A DNA stretch of 64,000 nucleotides, taken from contig CM033724.1 in the NCBI GenBank assembly GCA_019671005.1, positions 25,335,786 to 25,399,785 of the forward strand. Reading direction: 5' to 3'. Shown here one piece after another: positions 31,295-42,046 of the stretch. The notes under the pieces were generated by a model. The model saw only the letters and a program-made list of their open reading frames with translations, did no database searches and was not told the DNA's origin. Within the stretch, counting starts at the first letter, position 1. Each line of letters opens with the position of its first letter. Position numbers and translations under genes: made by a program. This DNA is from Hibiscus mutabilis (taxonomy: Eukaryota; Streptophyta; Magnoliopsida; Malvales; Malvaceae).

Positions 31295-31625
31295 GGTCTA
31301 TGCGTACCGATACGCAGGGGACCGTATCAGTACAACTAGGCAAAATAGGGCGTTCAATATCGGTACGGGCATTTGAATACCGATATGGATAAGCAAATTA
31401 AGCTTGGCATACCAGTACAAGATAATGTGTATCAGTATGGGAACTCATTATTGGAAAGCTATTTTTTAAGGAAAAACCCGTGTACCGGAACACCAAGGGC
31501 TCGTATCGGTACGGCTTTAAAATTTTGCAAGATGACATGGCATACCGATACGGTACACTACGTACTGGTATAGGTGGTTGCTCCGTATTGGTACGGCTAT
31601 GTTCGTATCGGTACGGGTGGTAGTT
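31295..31625 (+). repeat. CGTACCGATACG-type dyad island in E4 LTR
   Basis: Begins with the conserved hairpin: CGTACCGATACG (31,303-31,314) facing CGTATCAGTAC (31,323-31,333) over CAGGGGAC. About eight more dyads follow. Confidence 0.85.
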
Positions 31626-31992
31626 TTTATAGGCAATGTCATGGATTCCAGTTTCATGTCTCTTGCGTTTTGGTCCGTAAGTTTTGCGAATGCAATTGTA
31701 TGAGCATGGTTGATCCTTTTAACCTAAAATTTGATATGTGGGCAAGTAAATGGACTAATTTAGGATTGGTAACCTTAATTTCAATTTTGGTCCTATAATT
31801 TAAAGTATTACATTTTAGTCCTCAAAATGAATATAATGTAATTGGTTACCTTCTTATGATTCGTTTCTTTCAAAAATTCACCGCTACAAGTATGAACATG
31901 TAAGGTTAATAAATTGCATCTAAACAAGATAAAAAGAAAAAAATGGACCAGCTTTTCGTAACTTTCATCCGGGTCGAGGGAGTTACATTTAT

Positions 31993-32010
31993 TGGTATCA
32001 GAGCCAGGTT
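31993..32010 (+). promoter_or_regulatory. E4 primer-binding site, initiator tRNA-Met
   Basis: TGGTATCAGAGCCAGGTT, complementary over 18 bases to the plant initiator tRNA-Met 3' end, five bases after the LTR. Confidence 0.92.
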
Positions 32011-32221
32011 ACGAAAGGCTGGGATATTGTTGTTTGATCGTATATCATTGTTTGTTATGCAAGGTGATTGTGGATATGTGCAATGTTTGATTTACATCAC
32101 GTTGGGATATGAATTGGAACACATTACCTATTATGGAGGTTTTTAAACGTTTTATAAGATGGTCTTGGATCCTTTGCCTTATGTTAGCCTGAATTTAATG
32201 TATTTTGATGCCTTCGTTAGC

Positions 32222-33310
32222 ATGGCTCGATGTGAGACAAATTTTAATGGCTAGTAATGCCAAAATTGGGCAAAATAACATTGAGTAAGAGAATCCCTCT
32301 AATGTTTTACTTCTTCATTCTCCGTTGGTTCCTCTTATCGATGTTGGGGCTAGTGGTGTACCCCAGGCTCATCAAGTGAACGTGTTTGGTGATTTGACTC
32401 CGTTAGCTCAGGCAATAACGAGAGCCTTTCAAGCACCGATGGTTGGAGTGCATACATTGGCACCGACACCTACTTTGGCAGTTAACCCAGGGTTACCCTT
32501 AGAGCGTGTCTACAATTTGGGAGGTGTTTAGTTCATGGGTTTGAGTCCTAAGGCAGTCGAATGATAGCTGAAGAGTATGATTCGTATTCTGAATTAGATG
32601 GAATGTACTGATAAGCGCAAGCTCGGTTGAACCGTGTCATTGTTGCATGGTGATGCTTATCATTGGTGGGTGACCACAATTACTAATGTTCCCGAGACAG
32701 ATGTAACTTAGGAGTTCTTTCGAAGAGCTTTCAAGAAGAAGTATCTTTGTCCTCAGTATCTGGATGCGAGGAAACATGAGTTTATGGCCTTGGAATAGGG
32801 CGGCATGTCCATGGCTGAATATGAGGTAAAATTTGTTTATTTGAGTTAATATGCCACGGAATTGGTTCCAGATAATCTTGAGAGGTGCAACTAGTTTGGG
32901 TTGGTGAAGGATATCAAAACATACCTATTGGCTGCAGACTACACAGATTTTGATGTGCTTGTAAATCGTGCTACGGATATTGAGTAGTCCTTGGGGGTAG
33001 TAGGACATGGTTCATGCATGAGCGCGAACAAACGCGGGGCTAATTTTGGTAATTCTAGGAATCAAAGTAGGATGTTTCGTGATAAGAGGCATAAGTTGGA
33101 TCACAGGTGTGGTGGCAGTGTTGGCCATGGTAACCAAGGTGTTCGTATTGTATCTGAGTGTGAGCGTTGTGGTAGACACCACACGGGTGAGTGTTGGGGA
33201 AATACCATGAGTTGTTGGATATGTGGATCTCCTGGTCACATGAAGCATAGCTGTCCTCATACTGTGGGTGATGTACCAGTTTGGGCTGTTGTACCTGCTC
33301 AGGGCTAAGG
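32222..33310 (+). pseudogene. E4 gag
   Basis: The likely start is the ATG at 32,222 (MARCET), as in E6. Then VNVFGDLTPLAQAITRAFQAP, PGLPLERVYNLGG, the core HGDAYHWWVTTITNVPETDV with EFFRRAFKKKYL, MAEYEVKFVYLS, TYLLAADYTDFDVLVNRA, and two knuckles CERCGRHHTGEC and CWICGSPGHMKHSC. Both are complete here. Stops interrupt the frame at least eight times; several sit at glutamine or tryptophan codons of relatives. Knuckle Gag packages the RNA in live elements. Confidence 0.88.
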
Positions 33311-33339
33311 CTGTGGCAGGGATAATTAGTGGTGCGAGG

Positions 33340-33990
33340 ATGGTTAGAGAGCTATGGCTCATGCTGTTGCTGTACAACAGGAGAATGGTGGGCCAGCGTA
33401 GATCTATGCTCATCTTGAGGGGCACAACGACACTAATATGATCGTAGGTACTTTCACCTTACAATCTTTTTTATTATTTTCTTTGATTGATTGAGGGTCT
33501 ACTCATTCATATATTTTAAGTGAGCGTGCATCATTGCTAAATGTTCCTGTTGAGATCTTGGATGTTGGCATGTGGGTAACTAGTTCTTTTGGGGAGATAG
33601 TTTCAACTAAAAGGTTGTATAGGCATTGTCCTTTGACAGTGCAAGGTCATGCGTTTGCCACAAATTTAACGGAGTTGTCATTTCATGGTTTTGACGTTAT
33701 CTTGGGTATGGATTTGTTAAGTGAGTACAAGGTGGTGGTGGATTGTGAGTCCAAAAGGATTTCTCTGAAGTTGGCCGATGATTATTAAGTTGTGGTGGTT
33801 GGTGAGAATGTGAAATTCTTGTCCAATGTTATGTCGGTTTCTTGAGCGGAGAAAATGATGTTTGGTGGTTGCCAAGCTTATTTGGCTATCGTTATGAATT
33901 TGAAAGCCAAGGGTGTTCGGGTGTAGGACATAGGGCTGTATGTGAATATCCAAAAGTTTTTCCTGATGAGTTACCAGGTTTACCTCTGGA
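33340..33990 (+). pseudogene. E4 aspartic protease
   Basis: After a VFAHR-like region, the active site LID-S-G reads LID-stop-G (GAT TGA GGG near 33,487-33,495), so the catalytic triad is broken by a stop. The frame reopens: ASLLNVPVEILDVGMWVTSS, FHGFDVILGMDLLSEYKVVV, then VVVVGENVKFLSN. The protease-RT linker (YPKVFPDELPGLPLDREVEF) follows at 33,940. Confidence 0.85.
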
Positions 33991-34863
33991 TAGGGAGGTG
34001 GAATTTTGTATTGAGATGTATGAAGGTACAACTTCGATGTTTATTGCTCCTTATCGGATGGCATCGAAGGAGTTAAAAGAGTTGAAATCGCAACTCCAAG
34101 AGTTGTTAGATCATGCGTCCATTTAACCAAGTGTTTTTCATTGGGGTGCTTCGGTTCTCTTTGTGAAAAAGAATGATGGATCGATGCGTATGTGCATTGA
34201 TTATCGCCATTTGAATAAGTTAACGATAAAAAACAAGTATTCGTTGTCGCAGATTAATGACTTGTTCGATCAGTTTTGTGGGGCAACAGTGTTTTTAAAG
34301 ACTGATTTAAGGTCAGGGTATTACTAGTTGAAAGTTAAGGATGTGGATGTTCATAAGATTGCGTTTCATATGAGGTACGGGCATTATGAGTTTCTAGTGA
34401 TGCCATTTGGTTTGACGAATGCCCCGACGGCTTTTATGGGCATGATGAATAAGGTGTTCCATCAATACCTTGATCAGTTGGTGGTGTTTTTATCGATGAT
34501 ATACTCGTGTACTCTCGTACCGAGGATGAGCATGATCAGCATTTGCGGATTGTGTTGCAAGTGCTGAACGATAATCAGTTGTATGGCAAGTTGAGCAAGT
34601 GCGAGCTTTTGCTGAACGAGGTGATGTTTCTTGGACATGTGGTATCCGCGGAGGGTATTCATGTTGATCCACAAAAAATTGAGGTTGTTCTCAATTGGAA
34701 ACAACCTAAGACTGTATCGGAAGTGTGTAGTTTTCTTGGGTTGGCGGGTTATTATCTTTGTTTTGTGGAGGGGTTTTCTAGTATTACAGCCCCATTGACG
34801 AAGTTGTTGCAGAAGAGTGCTCCTTTTGTGTAGACGGAGAAGCAACAACACAGTTTTGAGAAG
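33991..34863 (+). pseudogene. E4 reverse transcriptase
   Basis: Shows PYRMASKELKELKSQLQELL, GASVLFVKKNDGSMRMCIDY, LRSGYY-stop-LKVKDVDVHK (stop where relatives have Gln), FHMRYGHYEFLVMPFGLTNA, and after a frame change at about 34,485 the FIDDIL catalytic box and YSRTEDEHDQHLRIVLQVL. The thumb/connection is FLGHVVSAEGIHVDPQKIEV with VCSFLGLAGYY. Confidence 0.88.
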
Positions 34864-35340
34864 TTGAAGGAGGTTTTGACATATGCTCTTGTGTTGATTC
34901 AACCAGAATTTAGGACAGAGTTTGTGGTTTATAGTGATGTATCGTATGTTGGCCTGGGTTGTCTGCTGATGCAGGACGGGAAGGTTGTGGCCTATGCGTC
35001 AAGGAAGTTGAAGGTTCACAAGTGTAATTATCCAACTCATGATTTAGAGCTTGCTGCTTTGGTGTTTGCCTTAAAGATTTGGCGACACTACTTTTATGGT
35101 GAGAAGTGTGTGATTTTTACAAATCACAAGAGCTTGAAACATTTGATGTCTCAAAAGGATTTGACCTTAGGCAATGAAGGTGTTTGGAGTTGCTTAAGGA
35201 TTACGAGTTGACGTTGAGTATCATCCTAGAAAGGCCAATGTTGTTGCGGATGCGTTGAGTCACAAGATAACGGTTGAGCTTAGAGTGATGTTTGCAAGGT
35301 TGAGTGTGATGCGAGAAGGTGGGTTGTTGGCTAAATTGCA
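34864..35340 (+). pseudogene. E4 RNase H
   Basis: Open for 115 residues (34,864-35,211): FVVYSDVSYVGLGCLLMQDG (SDAS changed to SDVS), YASRKLKVHKCNYPTHDLEL, KIWRHYFYGEKCVIFTNHKS. A frameshift at about 35,180 (LTLGNEGVW...) precedes the end YHPRKANVVADALS-type. Confidence 0.88.
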
Positions 35341-36783
35341 AGTTAAGCCTACGTTGTCACAGATGATTAAGGCTAAGCAACCGTTTGATGATTCTTTGGT
35401 TCCTCTATTTAGGACATAGTGGATGGTAATCCGACATATTTTCATTTTGATGATGATGGTGTTTTGTGTTTTAAGGGACAAATAGTAGTGCGGAAGTCCC
35501 GAAGCTCAGGCATACTATTTTATTTGAGGCACATTATGGTCCTTTTGCTATGCATCCTAGTAGTACCAAAATGATACTGAAGGAGAGGTACTATTGGGTT
35601 GGTTTGAAAAAGAATGTGGCAGAGTTTGTTTCTAAGGGTATGGTATGTCAGCGGGTTAAGGCTGAACATTAGTTTCCATCGGGTTGTTGCAACCGTTGAG
35701 AATTCTAAAATGGAAATGGGAGAGAATACCATAGACTTCGTGACAGGGTTGTCGTTGACACCGGCTATAAAGGATTCCATTTGGGAGATTGTTGATCAGT
35801 TTACAAAGTGTGCACATTTTCTGCCAATGCATGCGACGTACACCTTGGACAAGATGGCAGATTTGTATATAGCTGAGATTGCACGTTTTCACGGGTACCT
35901 AAATCTATTATTTCTAATAGAGATCCGAGGTTTACGGTGAGGTTCTGGCGATGTTTACCTCAGGCTTTGGGTTCAAGATTAGATTTCAGTACCGCATATC
36001 ATCCCCAAATGGATGGACAGTCTGAAGGGGGTTATCCAGGTTTTGGAGGATATGTTGAGGTGTTGTATTATTGAGTTCCAAGGAACCTAGGAGAAGAATT
36101 TACCTTTTGTTGAATTTGCTTATAACAACAGCTATTAGGCGAGTATTCAGATGGCACCGTATGAGGCATTGTATGGCCGGAGGTGTCGTACGCCCTTGTG
36201 TTGGGCTGAGGTAGGGGAAAAGCATGTTTTTTTGCCACATGTGTTGAAGGACACGGATTAAAAGGTAAAGCTTGTGTGTGATCGCTTGAGAGCGGCCGTG
36301 GATCGCAAAAATCTTACACGAATTTGAAGCGTAGGGAAATTGAATATGCGGTGGGGATCGTGTGTTCTTGAAAGTGTCACCGTGGAAGAAGGTGATGCGG
36401 TTTGAATGTAAGGGTAAGCTTAGTCCGAGGTTTATTGGACCATATGAGATCGTTGAGTGTGTTGGTCATGTGGCTTATCGGTTGATGTTGCCACCTGAGC
36501 TTGAGAAAATACATGATGTGCTCCATGCATCTATACTACGGAGGTATCGGTCGGATCCTTCGCATGTTATGCCAGTGGAGCATATTGAGTTGAGACCAGA
36601 TTTGTCCTTTGATGAGGAGCCGGTGTAAATCCTTGATTCCAGCAGCAAGGTTCTTCGTGGCAAAATGATAGAACTGCTTAAAGTTTTGTGGCGACATCGA
36701 GGTGTCGAGAAAGCCACTTGGGAAAACAAGGAGGATATGTTGGAGCAATTTTCGCATCTTTTTCCTCTAGGTAAATTTTGAGG
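35341..36783 (+). pseudogene. E4 integrase with chromodomain
   Basis: Zinc region near 35,560-35,680 (TKMILKERYYWVGLKKNVAEF, CQRVKAEH), core start IDFVTGLSLTPA...DSIWEIVDQFTKCAHFLP (35,710-35,830), GQSEGGYPGF near 36,020 (normally GQSERVIQVLEDM, shifted), YEALYGRRCRTPLCWAEVGE near 36,160, GPYEIVECVGHVAYRL (36,440), chromodomain VLRGKMIELLKVLWRHRGVE (36,645-36,710), and the end FSHLFPLGKF-stop at 36,783. The last open segment, 36,362-36,628, is 88 residues. Confidence 0.88.
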
Positions 36784-36790
36784 ACGAAAT

Positions 36791-36809
36791 TTCTTAAGAG
36801 GGGGAGAGT
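36791..36809 (+). promoter_or_regulatory. E4 polypurine tract
   Basis: TTCTTAAGAGGGGGAGAGT immediately before TGTAACGCCCC of the 3' LTR; it overlaps the end of the integrase gene by only a few bases. Confidence 0.9.
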
Positions 36810-37215
36810 TGTAACGCCCCGATTTTGGGCCTAGCGATTTTAAGGGTAGTTAGACGATCTAGTGGACGAGTCGGATTCAGGAGCAAAATTTTTTTCGAAA
36901 GATAAAAATATGAAAAAATGTTTAAAAATTAGATTTTAATATATTAAAAATATTGGTGAAATCAATTTTGGAAAATGAGCTTTGGAAGGGTGACATTTTG
37001 GCTAGTAACGAAAATGCAACTTTTGAAAACTGTTTTTAAAGATGACTATTTTCTAAAGAGTCAAAACTTTGAATCTTTAAGGAGCTATTTTACTAATTGG
37101 TCTAATATGAGTTTTTTCTTAATTAGGATTATTTTTAAAAGAGTTTTAATTAAGGGAACTAAAAAGGATTTAGTTAAAAAGGTAGTTATTTTTCCAAATG
37201 ACAATTTGACGTAAC
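36810..37215 (+). repeat. E4 3' LTR, first 406 bases, truncated
   Basis: Follows the 5' LTR to ATTTGACGTAAC, then is replaced at 37,216 by the E5 LTR. It contains about 200 bases (36,955-37,165) missing from the 5' LTR, which therefore has a deletion there. Confidence 0.88.
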
Positions 37216-38899
37216 TGTAATGCCTCAGTTTTAGGGCTTAGCGGTTTGGTGGTTTATTAGACGGTCTGGTGGACCGGAGTAGAGATTCAAGCCATTTTCG
37301 GGATCTTATATTTTTGGTGTTAGAAAAATTATGGAAAATGCTTAAAAATCATTATTAATTATGTATTTAATAATGATGAAATCAATTTTGAAAAATGAGT
37401 TTTGGAAGATGGACATTTTGGTTAGTGACCAAAATGAAAGTTTTGAAAATTGTGATTTTCTAGTGACTAAAAGGAAAAGGGTCAAATACTTGGAATCTTT
37501 AAGGAGCTATTTTACCAATTGGTTTCTAATTATTTCTCCCTTGATTTGACTTATTTTAACATGTGGTTTAATTTGTAATTAAAGAGGATTTTGTTAAAAA
37601 GTTAGTTATCTTTTCTAAAACAAAAATCACGTCATTTTCTCTCAAATTTTTCTCTCCATTCTCTCATCAGCCAAACACTCAGTTTTTCATCAAATTTCTA
37701 GAGGTGAGGCGGTTTCTAACTTGATCTTATTGTTTCAAATTGTTTTATAAAGATTGTTTATACAAAATCTTACAATAATCTTCTGTTTTCTTAGCTTTTC
37801 ACAAATCAATTGAGGGAGAAACTTCACAATAGGGGTAAGGTCTGAGATCTCCTCTATTGTAAGGTTTTTTATTGAAATTCCCAAGCACTTGATCCTTGTT
37901 TTTGTGTTTCTAATCTGATTTTGATGATTTTCCAATGTTTAATTGAGTTATTTGGGGAAAATGAGTTGATTCACGAATTGGATCTGATTTCCAGTAACTA
38001 AAGTTTCTTTGATTCATATTTTGGATGCTTAATAATGTTAATAAGTGATTTTTATCAATGGAATCCTGAAACTTAAGAATCTCTATTTGTTTAGGTTGTT
38101 AGTTTTGAGGTTTTGTGGTGTTCTTGTGGTTGTAAGGTTGTTGGAGGTGGTAGGTTATTTTGAATATGTTTTTAGATGTGTTTTGGTGTTAAAAGTGATG
38201 TTAGATTGATAGATGCTGGTTGGGTTGTGAATCGGAGTGTTTTGGTTATGTTTCTGGTTGTTGTGGATGGTTAATTGTGAAGGTGTTATGGAAATCTGAG
38301 AAGAATTATGGTTTTTGTATTTGGAATGCATTATGATGCATTAATCCTCTATTTTTTTTGTGGTAAAAACAAGGGAGGTTGATCCGGAAGTGATTGGAGA
38401 AGTGTTGGAGGCTTTAGATTCTTGATTTCGCATCGGTTAATCGAGGTTTCGCGTATTGGTGAGTGAAAACGTGGTTTAAAGCATTTTGATGTTTTGGAAT
38501 AGAGCTTTGGGAGTTAAGGTAGAGCTTGAAACGCTTACCTAAACTTGGAAGTAAGTATAAAGTGGTTTTACTCTCTCGGTTGTGTTAGTTTGAAATGGTT
38601 TTATACACTGGTTTTAATTTACATGTTACCTACTGTTTAAGCATATTTTAAAGTATTTGATATACTGTTTTTAAGCATGAAATGCTGAATGATGCCATTG
38701 GTAAGTGATCCTTGTAAGTATGGTTTATACTTGTGTTTTAAAGCATGGTTGTTGCTTTAGAAAAATGCCATGGTTTAATGCTTGTTAAAAACAATGAGGT
38801 AAATGTTGAAATGGTTAATTATATTTGCAAGTGATGCGGTTTTAAAATTATTATCGGATATAGTTGGCCGGCCATAGGATTGAGTGCACTGTAAATAAG

Positions 38900-39160
38900 T
38901 CACCTTGGATGTTGAGGGGTTTATACGACATACCGAATACTCCATCCATGTACCATAACGGTAGAGGGGTTAAACAGTATCGAATACTCCCGCTAGTGGA
39001 TTAAGCGTCTAACCGATGATTGGGGTGGATGTCTCTGTGGGTTGTTATGGTACCCGGTTGTTATTGTAACTGGTTGTTATTATACCGAAATTGTGATTGT
39101 ATCGCTATTTCGGTTGAGATGGCTTGAAGTGTTGGGTTAACACTTGTTGAATCCGTGTAT
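38900..39160 (+). repeat. long-loop hairpin series in E5 LTR
   Basis: GGATG (38,907-38,911) with CATCC (38,943-38,947) around a 31-base loop containing GAGGGGTTTATA...CCGAATACTC; a second, partly decayed TAACGG/CCGCTA pair around a similar loop; then AAGTGTT/AACACTT with loop GGGTT before TGTATCCGATG. Confidence 0.7.
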
Positions 39161-39944
39161 CCGATGAACTTTTTGTTAATGGACTTGTTAATGATCACTT
39201 GAAAGCCAATATAATTGTTAATGTATCATTGGAATATATATGTTGTATAATGTGGTTTATACATGTTTCTCCTTAAGCTTTGCATTTGGTTGTAATGCAT
39301 AGGAAGGCTTAAGTGGAGGGTTAGCAATGTGACTTGCTGTTGAATAATGATACTTGTAGCATATGGTTTAATATGCTAGTTTTAATGTGTAAAGTGCATG
39401 TTTTAAAAGGGCATGATGTTTTAAAGGATGGTGCTATGTAAATGGTTTTAAATGCATTGATGGTGTTTGTTTTCGAGCATTCCTCACTAAGCCTTGTGTG
39501 CTTACGCTCTCGTGTCCATCAATGCAGATAATTGAGGTCTTGGAGGGAAGCAAGAAGCAAGGGGATCTTGGCAAGACTTGTTTCCAAAGTATGTTAGAGA
39601 CTAGACTATAATGAATAAGGGTAATGTGGTACTTGTTGTGTTTTGGGAGATGTTTTGTGAAACTCCCTGTTTGAGCATGTTATTTAGTAGATATTGGGTT
39701 GTAAATGGCCTTTAAGGTTTGTTTTTGGTGCTGGTTTACCTTTTAATATGTTGGTTGGATGCATATTAGCAAGCATGCCTATAATTTCCTCTTTGAAGCA
39801 TGCATCCTTGTTGTGTTGTTAGATTTGTGATGCTAGTTAGCATGAGATATGTTTGCTATGTTAGTATTGTGTTTAAAGCATGTTGGAGTGGTTTGAGTAT
39901 GCTTTTGGGTTGAAAAATCAGCCAAATGTGACATTTCAGGCCCA

Positions 39945-40285
39945 GGCGTACTGGTACGCGGGGGACCGTATCAGTACGGCTAGACAATTTTAGACTTGTG
40001 GGATCGGTATGGGTCTGGTGCGTTTTGATACGCCTAGGAAAATTTGGCCTAGCGTACCGATATGGGAATGGGCGTTTCGATACGAGTTTTAACCTCTGGA
40101 ATTCACTTTTGCTACTTGAACTCGCGTATCGAAACACCTGAGAAACCGTATCGGTACAATTTAAAATATTTCAAAAGTTTGGTATTTCTGTTAGGCGTAT
40201 CGATACGGCTTGGTGGTGTATCGAAATGGTGTGTTTCAAACCGTATCGGTATGGGCATACCCATTTTGATACGGATGACCGTTTC
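39945..40285 (+). repeat. CGTACCGATACG-type dyad island in E5 LTR
   Basis: Conserved hairpin CGTACTGGTACG (39,947-39,958) and CGTATCAGTACG (39,967-39,978), then about eight dyads to 40,275. Confidence 0.85.
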
Positions 40286-40705
40286 TCACGTCAATGTCAC
40301 TTTTGGGCAGTTTTGCCTTCTTTGCATTTTAGTCTCTAATTCTTGCCGTTGCAATTATATATGGTAGAATGATCGGTTTGAGCTGAAATTTGAGATGGAA
40401 GTTTGGAACCTGACTAATTAAAGATTGGTAACCTAAAAATGAGTTTTAATCCTAAAATATTCTATAATTGCATTTGGGTCCCTAACTTGCAAATATATTC
40501 AATTGGATGTCAAATTGATGCTCGGTTGAGTTGGGGTTGCCCCTGATGTCTGTATGAACATATAGGGTTAATAATTGCTTCTAGATAAGATGAAAGAAAA
40601 AATGGACCAGTTTTGGTTGTATCTCTTCGGTTTGCTACGGCAAACCTAATGTAGCTTTCTTGGTTCGGTTGGGCGTCTAGGCCGGGTCAAAGGGGTTACA
40701 TTTGG

Positions 40706-40723
40706 TGGTATCAGATCCAGGTT
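40706..40723 (+). promoter_or_regulatory. E5 primer-binding site, initiator tRNA-Met (one change)
   Basis: TGGTATCAGATCCAGGTT; one base differs from the E4 and E8 sites. Confidence 0.88.
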
Positions 40724-40990
40724 TGGTTCATTTGGGAGGTTGTTGTGCTGTTGTCGTGAGTTATGCTCTGTTGTATGATGTGTACGATGATTGTTGTATG
40801 CACGGTGATTGATATATGAATGATGGCTGTTGTATGCTATGTTGAGGATGTTTTGGGGTACCCATTGCCTTATTATTATAGTCTGGAAAGTTTTGATTTT
40901 TGAAATGAAAGTCTTGGATCCTTGCTTGAGGCTGGCCTGACTGTTTTTGTTTTGAAACGATTATCATGCCCTAGATATATATTTAGCACG

Positions 40991-42046
40991 ATGGGACCGA
41001 GGAGAGAGCTGCGATCTAGTGCGATTGCTTCTGCCACTGGGTAGGATGATGAAGGAGAAGTTGTACCTCCTAGAGGGTTGCCACCGCCTCTACCTAATTC
41101 ACCTGAGGGAGTAGAGCAAGTACCACATATGCCTGCTGGGCCAATGATGGGTGAAATGGCACCGTTGATACAGGCCATGATCGGTGTGTTTTAGGCAGCA
41201 ATTGCGGGTGTTCATGTGCCAGCACCACCGGTTGAGGGGCAAGGTTTGCCGCTAGAGCGTCTTCGTAGTTTGGGCAGAGTTGAGTTCCGAGGGTTGTCGC
41301 CTGAGGCTTTTGAGGGTTGGTTGGCCAGTACTAAGAGGATACTAGGATAGATAGGGTGAACCGATGCTCGTAAGCTGGGCTGTGTTGTTTCCCTGCTGCA
41401 GGGTGATGCCTATACATGGTGGACTACCACAATATCCGGTATGGCGACAAATGATGTGACCTGGGAGTTCTTTTGTGAGGTTTTCAGTAAAAAGTTTTTG
41501 GGAGTCCGATATCAGGATGAGAAGAAGCGTGAGTTTATGGTTTTGATGGAAGGCAGTATGTCTGTTGCGGAGTATGTGGTGCAGTTTGTGAGGTTGAGTC
41601 GGTATGCACCTAAGTTGGTTCCTGACGAGCGTACTCGATGTGATCGTTTCTGATATAGGCTTGTACAGGATGTTAAGACATACATGCTTGCTGCTGATTA
41701 CACCGACTTTGATGGGTTGGTTTTGTGAGCTAAGGATGTAGAGTAGAATTTGGGTTTGGCATCTAGATTGCGAGGTTCTAGCTCAGGTAAGAGAGATGTG
41801 GATTCGGGTTATAGCGGTGGTCACGCTAAGAGACACCGTGACAGGAGGTTTTGCCTGGAGCTGAGGCATGGCGGGGGTGCAGTTGGACGTGGAGTCCAGG
41901 GGCAAGGTGCCCAGGTTAGAAACTATTTAGCACTTGTTGGGTTTGTAGATCCCAATATCATTTGAGGGGAGATTGCCCGCATTTGGCCAGGGAGGATCAG
42001 GCACCTGTGCCTGTAGTGGCAATGAGGTGGGCAGGGTGCTGCATAC
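40991..42046 (+). pseudogene. E5 gag
   Basis: ATG at 40,991 (MGPRRELRSSA). Continues EGEVVPPRGLPPPLPNSPEG, PLIQAMIGVF, PPVEGQGLPLERLRSLGRVE, the core LQGDAYTWWTTTISGMATND with EFFCEVFSKKFLGVRYQDEK, SVAEYVVQFVRLSRYAPKLV, TYMLAADYTDFD. The zinc region starts at about 41,925 but the frame is lost. The match to the E5' gag is close, with several CAG codons there read as TAG here. Homology ends at 42,046. Confidence 0.85.

Larger units (their letters stand above)
28866..31987 (+). repeat. E4 5' LTR (3.1 kb)
   Basis: TGTAATGCCCCAGTTTTGGG to GTCGAGGGAGTTACA. Contains splice-like sites: donor GGAG|GTAAGT at 29,235 and acceptor TTGTTTAG at 29,510; donor CG|GTGAGT at 29,820 and acceptor GATGCAG at 30,742. 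Confidence 0.92.
28866..37215 (+). mobile_element. E4: Tekay/Del-like Ty3/Gypsy element, 5' LTR to start of 3' LTR
   Basis: Plus-strand element with 5' LTR, initiator tRNA-Met primer site, gag, protease, RT, RNase H, integrase with chromodomain, polypurine tract and the first 406 bases of the 3' LTR. The 3' LTR is then interrupted; its last 14 bases (TTGAGGGGGTTATA) reappear at 56,095-56,108. Coding parts carry many in-frame stops, often TAG or TAA where a relative has CAG, CAA or TGG. Inserted in the protease of E3/E7. Likely target-duplication relics are ACATC (minus strand beside 28,866) and GGTTC (minus strand beside 56,108), both matching the AGTTC expected in intact relatives at two to four of five bases. 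Confidence 0.9.
37216..40700 (+). repeat. E5 LTR (3.5 kb)
   Basis: TGTAATGCCTCAGTTTTAGG to AAAGGGGTTACA. Same subtype as 50,945-54,069 and, inverted, 45,962-48,721. Splice-like pairs: GAG|GTGAGG 37,704 with TTTTCTTAG 37,794; GGG|GTAAGG 37,835 with TTGTTTAG 38,094; TTG|GTGAGT 38,459 with CAATGCAG 39,527. Confidence 0.92.
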
